Shown here piece after piece: positions 17,306-26,153 of a stretch of DNA of 43,086 nucleotides (positions are counted from its first letter, which is position 1; the number at the start of each line of letters is the position of its first letter). The notes under the pieces are model-generated. The model saw nothing but the letters and a program-made list of their open reading frames with translations. It ran no database searches and was not told the DNA's origin. Source of the stretch: Chloroflexota bacterium (lineage in GTDB: Bacteria > Chloroflexota > Limnocylindria > Limnocylindrales > CSP1-4); contig JAJXTS010000005.1 of the NCBI GenBank assembly GCA_021783595.1, forward strand, positions 1-43,086, in the 5' to 3' direction. Position numbers and translations under genes: made by a program.

Positions 17306-18985
17306 CTACGGCCGGTAGAAGTCGATGACGAGCCGCGTCCGCCCGTTGGCCACCCACACGCCGATGCCCACCTCGGTGTACAGCGAGTTCATCAGGTTGC
17401 GGTAGTGGCCGCCGTTGTACGGCCTCTCGCTCTGGAAGAACAGGTGCGAGCCGAGCACCGACGCGTAGGGGCTGATGTCCTCGCAGCCGATGTTCTCGGC
17501 CCAGTTGTAGCTGGTGAAGCCGGCGCGACGAAGCCGATCGCCCGGTGTCCCGCCGTAGAAGTGGTTGCACAGGCCGTTCGCGGCGAGGTACCTGGCGTAC
17601 GGCCGGGAGACCGCCGTGCTGATGGCCGCCGACAGCCTCAGCGGCGCCACGTTGCGCCCGCCGGGGGACGAGCACGCGCCCGACGAGGTGACCCAGCCTC
17701 CCGTCCGAGTGCAGTTCATCAGGCCGAGGTAATAGGTCTCAACGGCAGCCCAGCTCGCGGCGACGCCGCCCGAGCCGCCCGACCCGGTTGACGCGGTCTT
17801 GGGCGCGGGGGCCGGCTTGGCCGCGGGCTCGGGCGTCGCCGCCGACGTCGCGGTCGCCTTGGCGGCCGCGGTCGCGGTTGGCCTGGACCGCACGGCGAAG
17901 GTCCCGCTGGTGGCGGCCAGCGGCACCCCGGCCGCCGACGTCGCCGAGGCGGCGAGGCTCATGACGACCTTCGCCCCGTACGGCAGGCTGGAGGCCGGCG
18001 TGAACACCAGGACGGTGTCGCGCTCGGCCCACGCGGTCTTGCCGCGGACCGCCTTACCGTTCGCGGTGACCCGGAACGCGGCGGCCGTCTTGGCGCGGCT
18101 CATGGGGGCCGTGAACCGCACGGAGAGGACCGCGGTCAGGGCCTGCGCCTGCGCGCCGTTCAGCGGACGGAAGCGCACCACCGACGGCGCCGCCGGCGTG
18201 CGCACTGCGAGCGCGGGGATGGCCCCGAAGGCAGTCCCCTCGGCGTCCGCCAGGCCGGCGAGGCTCACGCGGTAGGACGTGCCGGGCGCCAGCGGCGCGC
18301 TCGGCGTGAACACGTACTCGCCCGTCCCGGCGCCGGCCGAGACGGTGCCGGCGACGGCCGGGCTCGTCCGGAGCGCGGCCCGGACGGCCGCCAGAGGAAC
18401 AGACCGGTCAAGGCGGATGAGGAACGTGGTGTCCACCGCGGCCAGCGTGCCGACCACGCTCGACGCGCTGACGCTTCCCGATCCCGCGGCGGCGGTCATG
18501 ACGACCGCATGGACGGGCGCGGCCAGCGGGGTGCCGTCCGCGGCCCGAGCCGCCGTCCCCACGGTGATCGCGTAGAGCGTGTCGGGCGCCCACCCGCGCG
18601 TCGGCGTGATGGTGAGCGTGGCGCCCTTCGCGTCCCACGACAGCGACGCCTCGGCGGCGGGCGCGATCCGGAGCGCCCGGGCCACCGAAGCGGCGTCCAT
18701 CGGCGTGTCGAACCCGATGGTGAACGGCGCCTTCAGCCCGTGGCCGGTGACGATCGCGTCGAGCAGCTGCGCGGCGATCGGCCGCGTGGGGGACGGCGGG
18801 ACGGCGACCGACGGGGCGGGACGGGTGCCCACCAGCAGCGCCACGGCGACCAGCCCGGCGACGCCGACGAGCCCGAGGGCCCGCTTCCGGCCAATCGGCC
18901 GCGCCGCGGCGGCGAGGTAGACGGCGGCCAGGACGGGCAGGGCAAGCAGCGTTGCCCCGAGCTTCCGCAAACGGTGGTCCTCCAC
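17306..18985 (-). CDS. Membrane-anchored Ig-like/CAP-domain surface protein
   Basis: About 559 residues. The N-terminus has two hydrophobic stretches (about 9-27 and 36-53) separated by the basic loop RPIGRKR, suggesting a membrane hairpin or an anchor. Then come roughly three SbsA/Big_5-type Ig-like repeats, each beginning with a phrase such as FTIGFDTPMD, FLIRLDRSVP or LSVRFTAPMS and ending near YAITVG, YRVSLAG or VVMSLAA. An Ala/Thr/Pro linker and Gly/Ser spacer follow. The last ~147 residues are a CAP/SCP domain with its cleft residues H475 (CNHFYGG), E497 (NWAENIGC) and H527 (GGHYRNLMN). Bacterial CAP proteins are secreted and of mostly unknown biochemical role. The start is uncertain: GTG 18985 is chosen, GTG 19021 is an alternative, and AGGAGG upstream is too far from both. 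Confidence 0.85.
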   Translation of the reverse strand: MEDHRLRKLGATLLALPVLAAVYLAAAARPIGRKRALGLVGVAGLVAVALLVGTRPAPSVAVPPSPTRPIAAQLLDAIVTGHGLKAPFTIGFDTPMDAASVARALRIAPAAEASLSWDAKGATLTITPTRGWAPDTLYAITVGTAARAADGTPLAAPVHAVVMTAAAGSGSVSASSVVGTLAAVDTTFLIRLDRSVPLAAVRAALRTSPAVAGTVSAGAGTGEYVFTPSAPLAPGTSYRVSLAGLADAEGTAFGAIPALAVRTPAAPSVVRFRPLNGAQAQALTAVLSVRFTAPMSRAKTAAAFRVTANGKAVRGKTAWAERDTVLVFTPASSLPYGAKVVMSLAASATSAAGVPLAATSGTFAVRSRPTATAAAKATATSAATPEPAAKPAPAPKTASTGSGGSGGVAASWAAVETYYLGLMNCTRTGGWVTSSGACSSPGGRNVAPLRLSAAISTAVSRPYARYLAANGLCNHFYGGTPGDRLRRAGFTSYNWAENIGCEDISPYASVLGSHLFFQSERPYNGGHYRNLMNSLYTEVGIGVWVANGRTRLVIDFYRP

Positions 18986-19063
18986 TGCGTGGACCGAGAC
19001 GCCCGGGGACGCCGGCGCCACAACCCGGGGCTTGGCTTCGTCCTCCTGCCCGGGGTTGGGCGG

Positions 19064-19069
19064 AGGGTA
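19064..19069 (-). promoter_or_regulatory. Possible -10 box upstream of the CAP-domain gene
   Basis: TACCCT on the minus strand lies in the 230-bp gap between dprA and the CAP-domain gene, about 80 bp before the chosen start. It is followed by AGGAGG at about 19042-19047. The same gap has a seven-base inverted repeat (GTCTGGC ... GCCAGAC) near 19112-19134 without a U-run. I see no riboswitch pattern. Confidence 0.3.
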
Positions 19070-19215
19070 ACACCGTGCGCGACGGGGAGTCCACCCCCGC
19101 CCGCGGCTCCATCGTCTGGCACGGCCATGGCCAGACGCGCGTTGCCGACGCGCCAGGACCTGCCGGCGCGCGCCCCCGGTCGCCCGGCTGCCGCGCGGAT
19201 CCACCTGCCCGACCA

Positions 19216-20496
19216 TCAGCCGACGGGCCGTCCCGCGTCCCGCGCGTCCAGCGGCCTCGGGCCACGCCGTGGCCGCTCGGCCAGGCGCCCCGCGGCCTGG
19301 TAGCGGCCCAGAACCTCCACCACGAGACCGCGAAGCTCGAGCGTCGTGAGGGCCGCGAGGACGGCCGCCCCGGGCAGCCCCGTGGCGGCGACCAGCTCGT
19401 CGGCACTGCCGGCGCCGCCGGCGAGGGCTGCCGCGATGGCCGCCTCCGCGGCGCCCAGCCGGGCCGCCTGGTCGCTCCGGGCGCGGCGCGGCGGAGCGTC
19501 CAGGCCCAGATCCTCGAGCAGCTCCGCGATCCCGGCCACCACCCGCGCCTCCGGCCCGGCCTCCCGCAGGAACGCCAGGGAGCCAGCGACGGCCGGGTCG
19601 TCCAGCCGACCGGGCACCAGGTACAGGCCCCTCCCCTGCTCGAGCGCCCACGCGGCCGTCGTCAGCGCGCCGCTCCGGGCGCCGGCCTCGACCACGACCG
19701 TGGCGTCGGACAGGCCGCTGATGATGCGGTTCCGGCGCGGGAAGGTCCCGCGGCTGGGCGGCACGTCTGGCGCGAACTCGCTGACGACCGACCCGCCGCC
19801 CGCCGCGATCGCGGCGGCGAGGCCGCTGTGCCCGGCCGGATAGAGGTGCTGATGGCCGCCCCCGACCACGGCCACCGTCGGGGTCCCGGCGCGGACCGCC
19901 GCGAGATGGGCCGCCGCGTCGATCCCGTAGGCGAGCCCCGACACCACCGTCGCCCCCGACGCGCCCACCGCGGCGGCGATCCTCGCCGACGTGGCGCGCC
20001 CCACGGCCGTCGGCCGCCGAGTGCCCACCACGGCGACCGCTCGGCGCGGCTCGAGGGACTCGACACTGCCGGTCACGAACAGCACGGGGGGAGGCAGGTC
20101 GATCTGCCGCAGGCGTGACGGATAGGCGGCGTCCCGCTGGGTGACCACGGACACCCCCGACCGGCGGACCGAGTCCAGCGCCCGCTCCGGGTCACGCGCC
20201 GCGGCGACCACCGTCATGGCCGAGGCGGGCGACAGCACCGGCCCGCTCTCGCTGCCCGCCGAGGCGTCCACCAGGCGGCCGACCGCTCCCGGCAGCGTCG
20301 CGTCCAGGAGCACCGCCCTCGCGCTCCCGTAGGCGGCGACCAGCCGGGCGAACGTCACGGGCCCCACGCCGTGCGCCCCCGCGAGGACCACCCAGGCCCC
20401 TCGCTCGTCAACGGCCGGCGGGCAGGCCGACGCCGACCCGCCGGTGGTGGCGTCCCCGTCCCGCCCAAGGGGGCCCAGGCGCCCGATGCCGAGCAT
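19216..20496 (-). CDS. dprA: DNA-processing protein DprA
   Basis: A RecA-loading single-strand DNA-binding protein of natural transformation; 426 residues. A helix-hairpin-helix-like N-terminus (VVLAGAHGVGPVTFARLVAAYG) precedes the Rossmann core with AVVGTRRPT (the GSRxxT-type motif), VVSGLAYGIDAAAH, VAVVGGGHQHLYP, SEFAPDVPPSRGTFPRRNRI and VVVEAGARSGALTTA. The C-terminal winged helix is ELVAATGLPGAAVLAALTTL ... LRGLVVEVLGRYQA. The ATG shares its A with the comM stop (TGATG), so the pair is coupled. Together with comM it suggests some capacity for DNA uptake, although no com pilus or ComEC gene is in this window. Confidence 0.95.
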   Translation of the reverse strand: MLGIGRLGPLGRDGDATTGGSASACPPAVDERGAWVVLAGAHGVGPVTFARLVAAYGSARAVLLDATLPGAVGRLVDASAGSESGPVLSPASAMTVVAAARDPERALDSVRRSGVSVVTQRDAAYPSRLRQIDLPPPVLFVTGSVESLEPRRAVAVVGTRRPTAVGRATSARIAAAVGASGATVVSGLAYGIDAAAHLAAVRAGTPTVAVVGGGHQHLYPAGHSGLAAAIAAGGGSVVSEFAPDVPPSRGTFPRRNRIISGLSDATVVVEAGARSGALTTAAWALEQGRGLYLVPGRLDDPAVAGSLAFLREAGPEARVVAGIAELLEDLGLDAPPRRARSDQAARLGAAEAAIAAALAGGAGSADELVAATGLPGAAVLAALTTLELRGLVVEVLGRYQAAGRLAERPRRGPRPLDARDAGRPVG

Positions 20497-22085
20497 CAGC
20501 CGGACACCCCGAGCCCGAACCGGTCCGCCGGGACCCTGAAGCGCGCCGCCTCGTCGAGGTCGGCGACCGACACCGCGTCTCGGCCCTCGAGGTCGGCGAT
20601 CGTCCTGGCCACGCGGAGCAGCCGGTCCGTCCCGCGGCCAGAGAGCCCCTCTCGATCGGCGAGCAGGACCGCCCGCGACGCCGTGGCCGCACCCAGACGG
20701 CACGCGTCGCGCAGCGCCCGGCTCCCGAGCTGGCCGTTCGGGACGCCGGCGTTCCGCGCCGCCTGAGCCGCCCGCGCCAAGCGGATCCGGGCGGCGACCA
20801 CGGCCGACGACTCCGGGGCCGGCCCCCTGAGCAGCAGCTCCGGGGGCACCCGGTCCATGGCCGCCCACAGGTCAACCCGGTCGCGGAGGGGGCCCGACAC
20901 GCGACGCAGGTAGCGCTGTGGCACGCCGGTGGGGCACGTGCAGGACTGCCCCGCCGAGCCGAGGCGCCCGCAGGGACACGGGTTCATGGCCGCGACGAAC
21001 GTGAACCGAGCCGGGAACGTTGCCCATCGGCCGACGCGCACGACCGCGACGCTCCCCTCCTCGAGGGGCTGCCGGAGCGCCTCGAGGACGTCCCGCCCGA
21101 ACTCGGGCAGCTCGTCGCACACGAGGCAGCCCTGATCCGCCAGCGTCACCTCGCCCGGGGCCAGGCGCGGCCCGCCGCCGACCATGCCGGCGTAGCTGAC
21201 GGTGTGGTGGGGCATCCTGACCGGGGGCCGGCGGCGCAGCTCGGTCACGGGAGCCTCCGAGGCCACCGACGCCACCACGGTGGCGGCCAGCGCCGAGGCG
21301 TCGTCGAGGTCGGGCATCAGCGACGGTATCGTCCGAGCCAGGAGGGTCTTGCCGGCCCCCGGAGGTCCGATCATCAGCAGGGCGTGGCCTCCCGCCAGCG
21401 CAATCTCCAGGCCGCGCCGCGCGACGACCTGGCCCCGCACCTCCGAGAGGTCCGGCACCCGGTCGGCGTACTCGGCACGGCCGGCCGCGCCCCGGGCCGC
21501 CGGTTCCGGCACGACCACTGGCCCCACCCCAGTCCGCGGCAACGGGGCGGGCGTCACCCTGCGCGCCCTCGGGCGGCGCAGGCACGAGGCGACATCGCCG
21601 AGCGTCGCCATGCCCTCCACGTCCACGCCGGGCGCCAGCCGCGCCTCTTCCACCGCCTCGGCCGGCACCAGCACGCGGCGGACCCCGCGATCCCGCAGCG
21701 CGAGCACCATCGGCAGCAGCCCGGGCACCCGTCGCACCTCGCCCCCCAGCCCCAGCTCCCCGACCAGCCCGAGGCCGGCGGCGTCCGCGGCGACCTGCTC
21801 CGAGCCCAGCAGGACGCCGAGGGCGATGGCCAGGTCCAGCGACGCCCCTGCCTTGCGCAGCTCGGCCGGCGCGAGGTTGACCGTGATGCGCCGCGGCGGG
21901 TTGCGGTAGCCGCTGTTGCGCAGGGCTCCGCGCACCCGCTCGCGCGCCTCCGACAGGGCGGCGTCCGGGAGGCCCACGATGGTGAAGCCGGGCAGCCCCG
22001 GCGCGACATCGACCTCGACCCGGACGACGCGTCCGGCGAGGCCGTTGAGGGTGGCGGAGAGCAGCGTTGCGAGCACGGGCGGCAC
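20496..22085 (-). CDS. comM: ComM/YifB-type AAA+ helicase (Mg-chelatase-like)
   Basis: A 529-residue hexameric AAA+ ATPase that aids branch migration during transformation. The N-terminal Lon-protease-like fold starts LLSATLNGLAGRVVRVEVDV and includes GFTIVGLPDAALSEARERV. The central ATPase has the Walker A sequence GPPGAGKTLLAR and Walker B-side LVCDELPEFGRDVLEALRQP. The zinc-binding CPCGRLGSAGQSCTCP is present, followed by the C-terminal YifB domain. A GTG at 22085 gives the full frame, and a second GTG at 22076 is equally plausible. It overlaps dprA by one base. The 132 bp upstream (22086-22217) hold nothing recognisable. Confidence 0.95.
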   Translation of the reverse strand: MPPVLATLLSATLNGLAGRVVRVEVDVAPGLPGFTIVGLPDAALSEARERVRGALRNSGYRNPPRRITVNLAPAELRKAGASLDLAIALGVLLGSEQVAADAAGLGLVGELGLGGEVRRVPGLLPMVLALRDRGVRRVLVPAEAVEEARLAPGVDVEGMATLGDVASCLRRPRARRVTPAPLPRTGVGPVVVPEPAARGAAGRAEYADRVPDLSEVRGQVVARRGLEIALAGGHALLMIGPPGAGKTLLARTIPSLMPDLDDASALAATVVASVASEAPVTELRRRPPVRMPHHTVSYAGMVGGGPRLAPGEVTLADQGCLVCDELPEFGRDVLEALRQPLEEGSVAVVRVGRWATFPARFTFVAAMNPCPCGRLGSAGQSCTCPTGVPQRYLRRVSGPLRDRVDLWAAMDRVPPELLLRGPAPESSAVVAARIRLARAAQAARNAGVPNGQLGSRALRDACRLGAATASRAVLLADREGLSGRGTDRLLRVARTIADLEGRDAVSVADLDEAARFRVPADRFGLGVSG

Positions 22086-22217
22086 ACTAGGCCACGGCGC
22101 TCACCGCGGGCTTAGCCGCCCCTCACGGCGCGCTCCACGCCCGGACGCCGCGCGGACGCCGCCCTGCCCCGGCGACCGGGCGCCGCCCGCCTCGGCCCTG
22201 CTGGCGACCTCGGGAAC

Positions 22218-23390
22218 CTACCTGGCGGTGCCCGGCTGGAGCTGGGCAAGGGACACGGCCGGCGCCTTGTCGATGTCCCTGGCGAAGTCCATCACCGACC
22301 GGCCGAGCACCGAGTCCGCCTTGGCGGCCATGAACGGCGCCCCGGTGTTCAGCGCGGAGATGGCCCCGCGGTACTCGTTGACGATCTGGTACTCGATGGG
22401 CTGGCGGAGGGCCCCCTCGGCGCTCTTGACGTTGATCCCCGTGTAGGCGTTCGAGCGGTTGAGGACCAGCTTGAGCTTCCCGGACGCATAGCCGAGGTGC
22501 CCCATGGTGCCCAGCACCAGGCGCACGTTCTTGAGGCACGAGAGATCCGCGGTCATCACGGCGAAGATGGTCTCGGCGACGTCCAGGACCATCAGGTTGA
22601 TCTCGTCGAGCCGCTTGTCGATGTCCACGACGACGTAGTCGTACATCGAGGCGAGCACGCGCAGGATCTCGTGCATGTGCGCGGGGGTGACCAGATCCGC
22701 CGACTCCGGGGACGGCGGCGCCAAGAGCAGGTCCACGCCCGACTCGTGCGTCTGGAGGACCCCCTTCAGCAGGTCCGAGTCCATCGTCGGCGCGTTGACC
22801 GCGTCCACGATGCTCTTGCGGTCGTTCGCGAGGTCCATGAACACCCGGTGGTCGCCGAACTGCAGGTTGCCGTCCACGAGGACGACGCTCCGGTCGAGCG
22901 AGTGGAGCGCGATGGCCGTGTTGATGGCGATGGTGGTGGTGCCCACGCCGCCCTTGGCGCCGTAGTAGGCGTGCACGCGGCCCATCGGCGGCCGGCCGAC
23001 GAGCGACTCGCCGGCGGCGAACCTGGCGATCAGCGCCTTCATGCGGGCCAGCAGCTCGGCCGGGTGGAACGGCTTGACGAGATAGTCGTCGGCGCCGGCC
23101 CGCAGGGCGCGGACCTTCTGCGAGACGTCCCGGTCCGAGGTCAGCATGATGATGGGCACGTGCTTCCCCGCGGTCTCGGCGCCGCGGATGCGCGCGGCGA
23201 CGTCGTAGCCGTCCACGCCGGGCAGCGTCGCGTCGAGCAGGAGCAGCGAGGGCGACTCCGACTGCCACAGGCGCAGGGCCTCGGCCGCCTCGGTCGCCAG
23301 GACGACCTCGTAGCCCTCCGCGCGGAGCGTCTGCTGCAGCAGTCGCTGGACCCCCGCGTCGTCGTCCACGACGAGCACCTTCCCGGCCAT
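22218..23390 (-). CDS. Receiver domain fused to CpaE/MinD-like ATPase
   Basis: A 390-residue fusion. Residues 1-125 are a CheY-like receiver with acidic pocket D9-D10, phospho-acceptor D53 (LLLLDATLPG), T84 (IIMLTSDRD) and K106 (LVKPF). Residues from about 137 form a MinD/ParA-type ATPase with GAKGGVGTTT at 144-153; the P-loop lysine is replaced by threonine while the signature lysine K146 stays, as in CpaE/TadZ proteins. Walker B-like YDYVVVDIDKRLDEI follows. Such proteins localise Tad pili or other polar structures, but no tad genes are nearby. The ATG at 23390 has GGGGAGGTGCG directly upstream; TATACT at 23446-23451 is a possible -10. Confidence 0.92.
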   Translation of the reverse strand: MAGKVLVVDDDAGVQRLLQQTLRAEGYEVVLATEAAEALRLWQSESPSLLLLDATLPGVDGYDVAARIRGAETAGKHVPIIMLTSDRDVSQKVRALRAGADDYLVKPFHPAELLARMKALIARFAAGESLVGRPPMGRVHAYYGAKGGVGTTTIAINTAIALHSLDRSVVLVDGNLQFGDHRVFMDLANDRKSIVDAVNAPTMDSDLLKGVLQTHESGVDLLLAPPSPESADLVTPAHMHEILRVLASMYDYVVVDIDKRLDEINLMVLDVAETIFAVMTADLSCLKNVRLVLGTMGHLGYASGKLKLVLNRSNAYTGINVKSAEGALRQPIEYQIVNEYRGAISALNTGAPFMAAKADSVLGRSVMDFARDIDKAPAVSLAQLQPGTAR

Positions 23391-23445
23391 CGCACCTCCC
23401 CGCATGGACCACGCTCGTGGAGCCGGGGCTGCCCCCGTGGCGAGC

Positions 23446-23451
23446 AGTATA
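23446..23451 (-). promoter_or_regulatory. -10 box TATACT of the receiver-CpaE gene
   Basis: A near-consensus TATACT lies about 55 nt upstream of the ATG, with a GC-rich leader containing GGAGG just before the start. The -35 region is not recognisable. Confidence 0.45.
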
Positions 23452-23477
23452 CGGGCCGTCCCGGCCGTCGCCGCCCG

Positions 23478-24461
23478 CTACCCTCGCGTGCCGCGGAACG
23501 CGGATCGCAGCAGGTCGCCCGCCTCGGCCTCCCAGGCGACGGCGTCCACGCGGTGCGCCTCCCCGTGGCCGGCGCCCGCCACCACCAGGTGCCGCGTGCC
23601 CTCCGGGGCCATGGCCACCAGCCGCGCGGCGGCGCGCTCGGGTATCAGCGGGTCGGCGGCGCCGTGCACGAGCAGGAGCGGCACGTCCTCGAGCAGGCCG
23701 ACCGTGGCGATCGGCTGGGTCGCGCGCGGGTCGCCGCCAACGAGCCGCGCGAGTCTCGAGAACGCGCGGTCGGCGAGCCACACCCCGAACGGCAGGCCAA
23801 GGCGCCGCCCGACCACCACCGCGAGCTCGGGCGAGACGGCGTCGGCGACGATCGCCACGATCCGCGGGCGCGGCGCCTCGGCGGCCGTTGCGGCCGACCC
23901 GTCCGCCGGCAGGTCCGCGGCCGCCAGGCGCCCGTCGCCGAGGATCGCGGTGGCAGCGATCGCGGTGATCCCGCCCATCGACGAGCCGACCAGCGCGACC
24001 CGCCGGACGCCCCGCTCGCCGAGCCAGGCCAGAGCGCCGGCCACATCCTCGACCTCGTGGAGGCCGAAGGTGGTGGGCGCGTCGTCCGACCCGCCGTGGC
24101 CCCGGAAGTCCAGCGCGAGCACGCCCGCGATGGTCCGGAGGAACGGGCCCAGGTCCACGACGTCGGGCGTGACCGAGCCGCTGTAGCCGTGCAGCAGCAG
24201 GATCGCCTCGCCCGGGTCCGGCTCCCACCCGCCCGCGGCGGGATCGGCCGCCAGCCACCGCCCGGCGAGGCCCACGCCGTCGCGCGACCGCAGACGGACA
24301 ACCTCGCCCCCCAGGCCGTCGAGGAGGGTGGCCATCGCCGCCTCCTCGGGCAGCTGCCGCGGCGCGGCCATCAGGCGCCGCGCCAGCCGGTCCGTGACGG
24401 GGCCGATCGAGATGACGGCGGCCCCGAGGGCCGCCGTCATGGCCAGGGCGCGCCGGATCAC
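23478..24461 (-). CDS. Alpha/beta-hydrolase with N-terminal membrane segment
   Basis: A 327-residue serine hydrolase. An N-terminal hydrophobic segment (about 5-22) is either a signal or an anchor. The oxyanion strand is LLLHGYSGS, the nucleophile is S161 in VGSSMGG, the acid is the Asp in VHGAADPLIP, and the base is the His in GAGHGEAH. The cap region between nucleophile and acid is Ala-rich. The substrate cannot be inferred; it may be an ester, a peptide or a lipid. The GTG start overlaps the SPFH gene stop in GTGA, making it the third gene of an nfeD-SPFH-hydrolase operon and suggesting an envelope- or membrane-microdomain-linked role. Confidence 0.88.
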   Translation of the reverse strand: MIRRALAMTAALGAAVISIGPVTDRLARRLMAAPRQLPEEAAMATLLDGLGGEVVRLRSRDGVGLAGRWLAADPAAGGWEPDPGEAILLLHGYSGSVTPDVVDLGPFLRTIAGVLALDFRGHGGSDDAPTTFGLHEVEDVAGALAWLGERGVRRVALVGSSMGGITAIAATAILGDGRLAAADLPADGSAATAAEAPRPRIVAIVADAVSPELAVVVGRRLGLPFGVWLADRAFSRLARLVGGDPRATQPIATVGLLEDVPLLLVHGAADPLIPERAAARLVAMAPEGTRHLVVAGAGHGEAHRVDAVAWEAEAGDLLRSAFRGTRG

Positions 24462-25357
24462 TGGGGCGCGGCGCCGACCGTGGGGCCGATGCCCCGCTCC
24501 ACGTACCCGCCGATCTTCTGGGCCAGCGCCGTCAGCTCGGTCGGGATGACGTACTTCGTGGACGGGCTGGCGCCGAGGGCCTTGAGGGCCTCGAGGTACT
24601 GGAGCGCCATCGTCTTCTCGTCGATCTGGTGGGCCGCGCTGAAGATCCGCTCGAGGGCCTGGCTGAAGCCCTCCGCTCGCAGGATGGCGGCCTGCCGGTC
24701 GCCCTCCGCCTGGAGGATCGCCGCCTGCTTCTGGCCCTCGGCCACGTTGATGGCCGACTGCCGCTGACCCTCGGACTCGGTGATGACCGCGCGCCGCGTC
24801 CGCTCTGCGGAGAGCTGGCGGTTCATGGCGTCCTGGACGTCGCGCGGCGGGATGATCTCGCGGATCTCGACCGTCGTGACCTTGCCGCCCCAGCGCTCGG
24901 TGGTCTCGTCGAGCTTGGTCCGGAGGACCTCGTTGATCTGCTCGCGCTTGGACAGCACCTCGTCGAGGCTGATGTCGCCGATGACCGCGCGCAGCGTCGT
25001 GGTGGCGACGCCCTGGAGCGCGCCGGAGAAGTTGGCCACGTCTCGGACGCTCTTGAGCGGATCGCTGATCCGCCAGTAGATCAGGAAGTCAACGTTGATC
25101 GGGGCGTTGTCCTTGGTGATCGTGGTCTGGCTGGGCACCTCGATGAAGTTCTCGCGCATGTCCACCTTGACCGGGCGGTCCACGAACGGGATGAGGAACC
25201 GCAGGCCGGGCTCGCGGACCAGGGTGTCGGTCATCCGGCCAAGCCGCTTGATCACGAGCCGCTCGTACTGGTTCACCACCCGCACGGAGAGGTACAGGAA
25301 CAGCATCACCAGCAGCAGCAGGACGACGACAACCGAGAGCGCGACGACAACTTGCAT
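24458..25357 (-). CDS. SPFH/stomatin-like membrane protein
   Basis: A 299-residue protein with one N-terminal membrane helix (about 3-25, VVVALSVVVVLLLLVMLFLY) and an SPFH domain (VNQYERLVIKRLGRMTDT, IPFVDRPVKVDMRE, VDFLIYWRISDPLKS, LRAVIGDISLDEVLSKREQI). A helical Ala/Glu/Gln-rich region with repeating EGQRQSA, EGQKQAA, EGDRQAA and EGFSQAL motifs probably forms the oligomerising coiled coil. Stomatin/prohibitin homologues build membrane microdomains and typically pair with NfeD, which is directly upstream here (28-bp gap). The ATG at 25357 has AAGGGGG upstream; the longer open frame further upstream is Pro-rich noise from the nfeD tail. Confidence 0.95.
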   Translation of the reverse strand: MQVVVALSVVVVLLLLVMLFLYLSVRVVNQYERLVIKRLGRMTDTLVREPGLRFLIPFVDRPVKVDMRENFIEVPSQTTITKDNAPINVDFLIYWRISDPLKSVRDVANFSGALQGVATTTLRAVIGDISLDEVLSKREQINEVLRTKLDETTERWGGKVTTVEIREIIPPRDVQDAMNRQLSAERTRRAVITESEGQRQSAINVAEGQKQAAILQAEGDRQAAILRAEGFSQALERIFSAAHQIDEKTMALQYLEALKALGASPSTKYVIPTELTALAQKIGGYVERGIGPTVGAAPQ

Positions 25358-25385
25358 GGGGCCCCCTTCTTGGGCTGCGGGCGGG

Positions 25386-26084
25386 CTACGGCCGGGCGGC
25401 GGGCGGGGCCGCGGGCGACTGGGAGGGAGGGCGGGGCGGGGACGGCGGGAGGGAGCCGGGGGGCGCGACGCTGGCGGCCGCGACGACGGCGACGAGGCCG
25501 TCGATGGCGACCAGGCTGACGGGCGTGCCCCGGTCCAGGGCGCGGCCGTCGACCGAGCGGGCGCTCCAGATCTCGCCGCCAAGGTGGACGGTCCCGACGG
25601 GCGACAGCGGCGCCTGCACGGTGCCGGCGGTCCCGGGCACGGGCATGGTGCCCACCCCGTCGCGCTGGGCCGGCAGGCGGCGGACGCGGATGGCCGCCCA
25701 GACCATGACGCCCATGAAGACGGCGAACGAGCCCGCGGCCGCGGCGATGACCGGGGCGGCCACCGAGTCAGCGGGCGCGCCGGATCCCGGGGGCGTGGCG
25801 TAGAGGACCGAGGCGCCGACCACGAAGACCGCCAGCCCGCCAGCCGCGAGGACGCCGTGGGTGGCGACCTGGGACTCCAGCGCGAACAGGATCATGCCGA
25901 AGGCGACCATCACCAGGCCCACGGCGTTGAGCGGCAGGCTGGAGAAGCCGATGAAGGCGAGAACCAGGCACAGCGCGCCGACCGCGCCGCCGAGGAGGGT
26001 CGGGTGGACAAGCTCAACGAGGATCCCGGCCATGCCCACCACGAACAGGACAAAGGCGATGTTCGGATCCGTCAGCAGTGTCAC
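25386..26084 (-). CDS. NfeD family membrane protein, short form
   Basis: A 232-residue partner of SPFH proteins. It has five or six membrane helices (IAFVLFVVGMAGILVELVHP, GALCLVLAFIGFSSL, VGLVMVAFGMILFAL, GLAVFVVGASVLYA, and GSFAVFMGVMVWAAI). A C-terminal OB fold is seen as GTVHLGGEIWSARSVDG ... GTPVSLVAIDGLVAVV. The N-terminal ClpP-like serine protease domain of long NfeD proteins is absent, which matches the short NfeD class that accompanies stomatins. It ends in an atypical Pro-rich tail of about 27 residues. The GTG start at 26084 has GAGGG 5 nt upstream, and a CATACT hexamer at 26112-26117 may be the promoter. Confidence 0.88.
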   Translation of the reverse strand: MTLLTDPNIAFVLFVVGMAGILVELVHPTLLGGAVGALCLVLAFIGFSSLPLNAVGLVMVAFGMILFALESQVATHGVLAAGGLAVFVVGASVLYATPPGSGAPADSVAAPVIAAAAGSFAVFMGVMVWAAIRVRRLPAQRDGVGTMPVPGTAGTVQAPLSPVGTVHLGGEIWSARSVDGRALDRGTPVSLVAIDGLVAVVAAASVAPPGSLPPSPPRPPSQSPAAPPAARP

Positions 26085-26153
26085 GGGCGCGCCCTCAGGG
26101 GACTACGCCGCAGTATGGCACCCGGGGACGCACGGCGCCCGTGCCGCCGCTCC

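Noticed and set aside
18986-19215. Riboswitch or c-di-GMP element before the CAP-domain gene
   Set aside because: Only a seven-base inverted repeat is visible; no conserved aptamer core could be found by eye.
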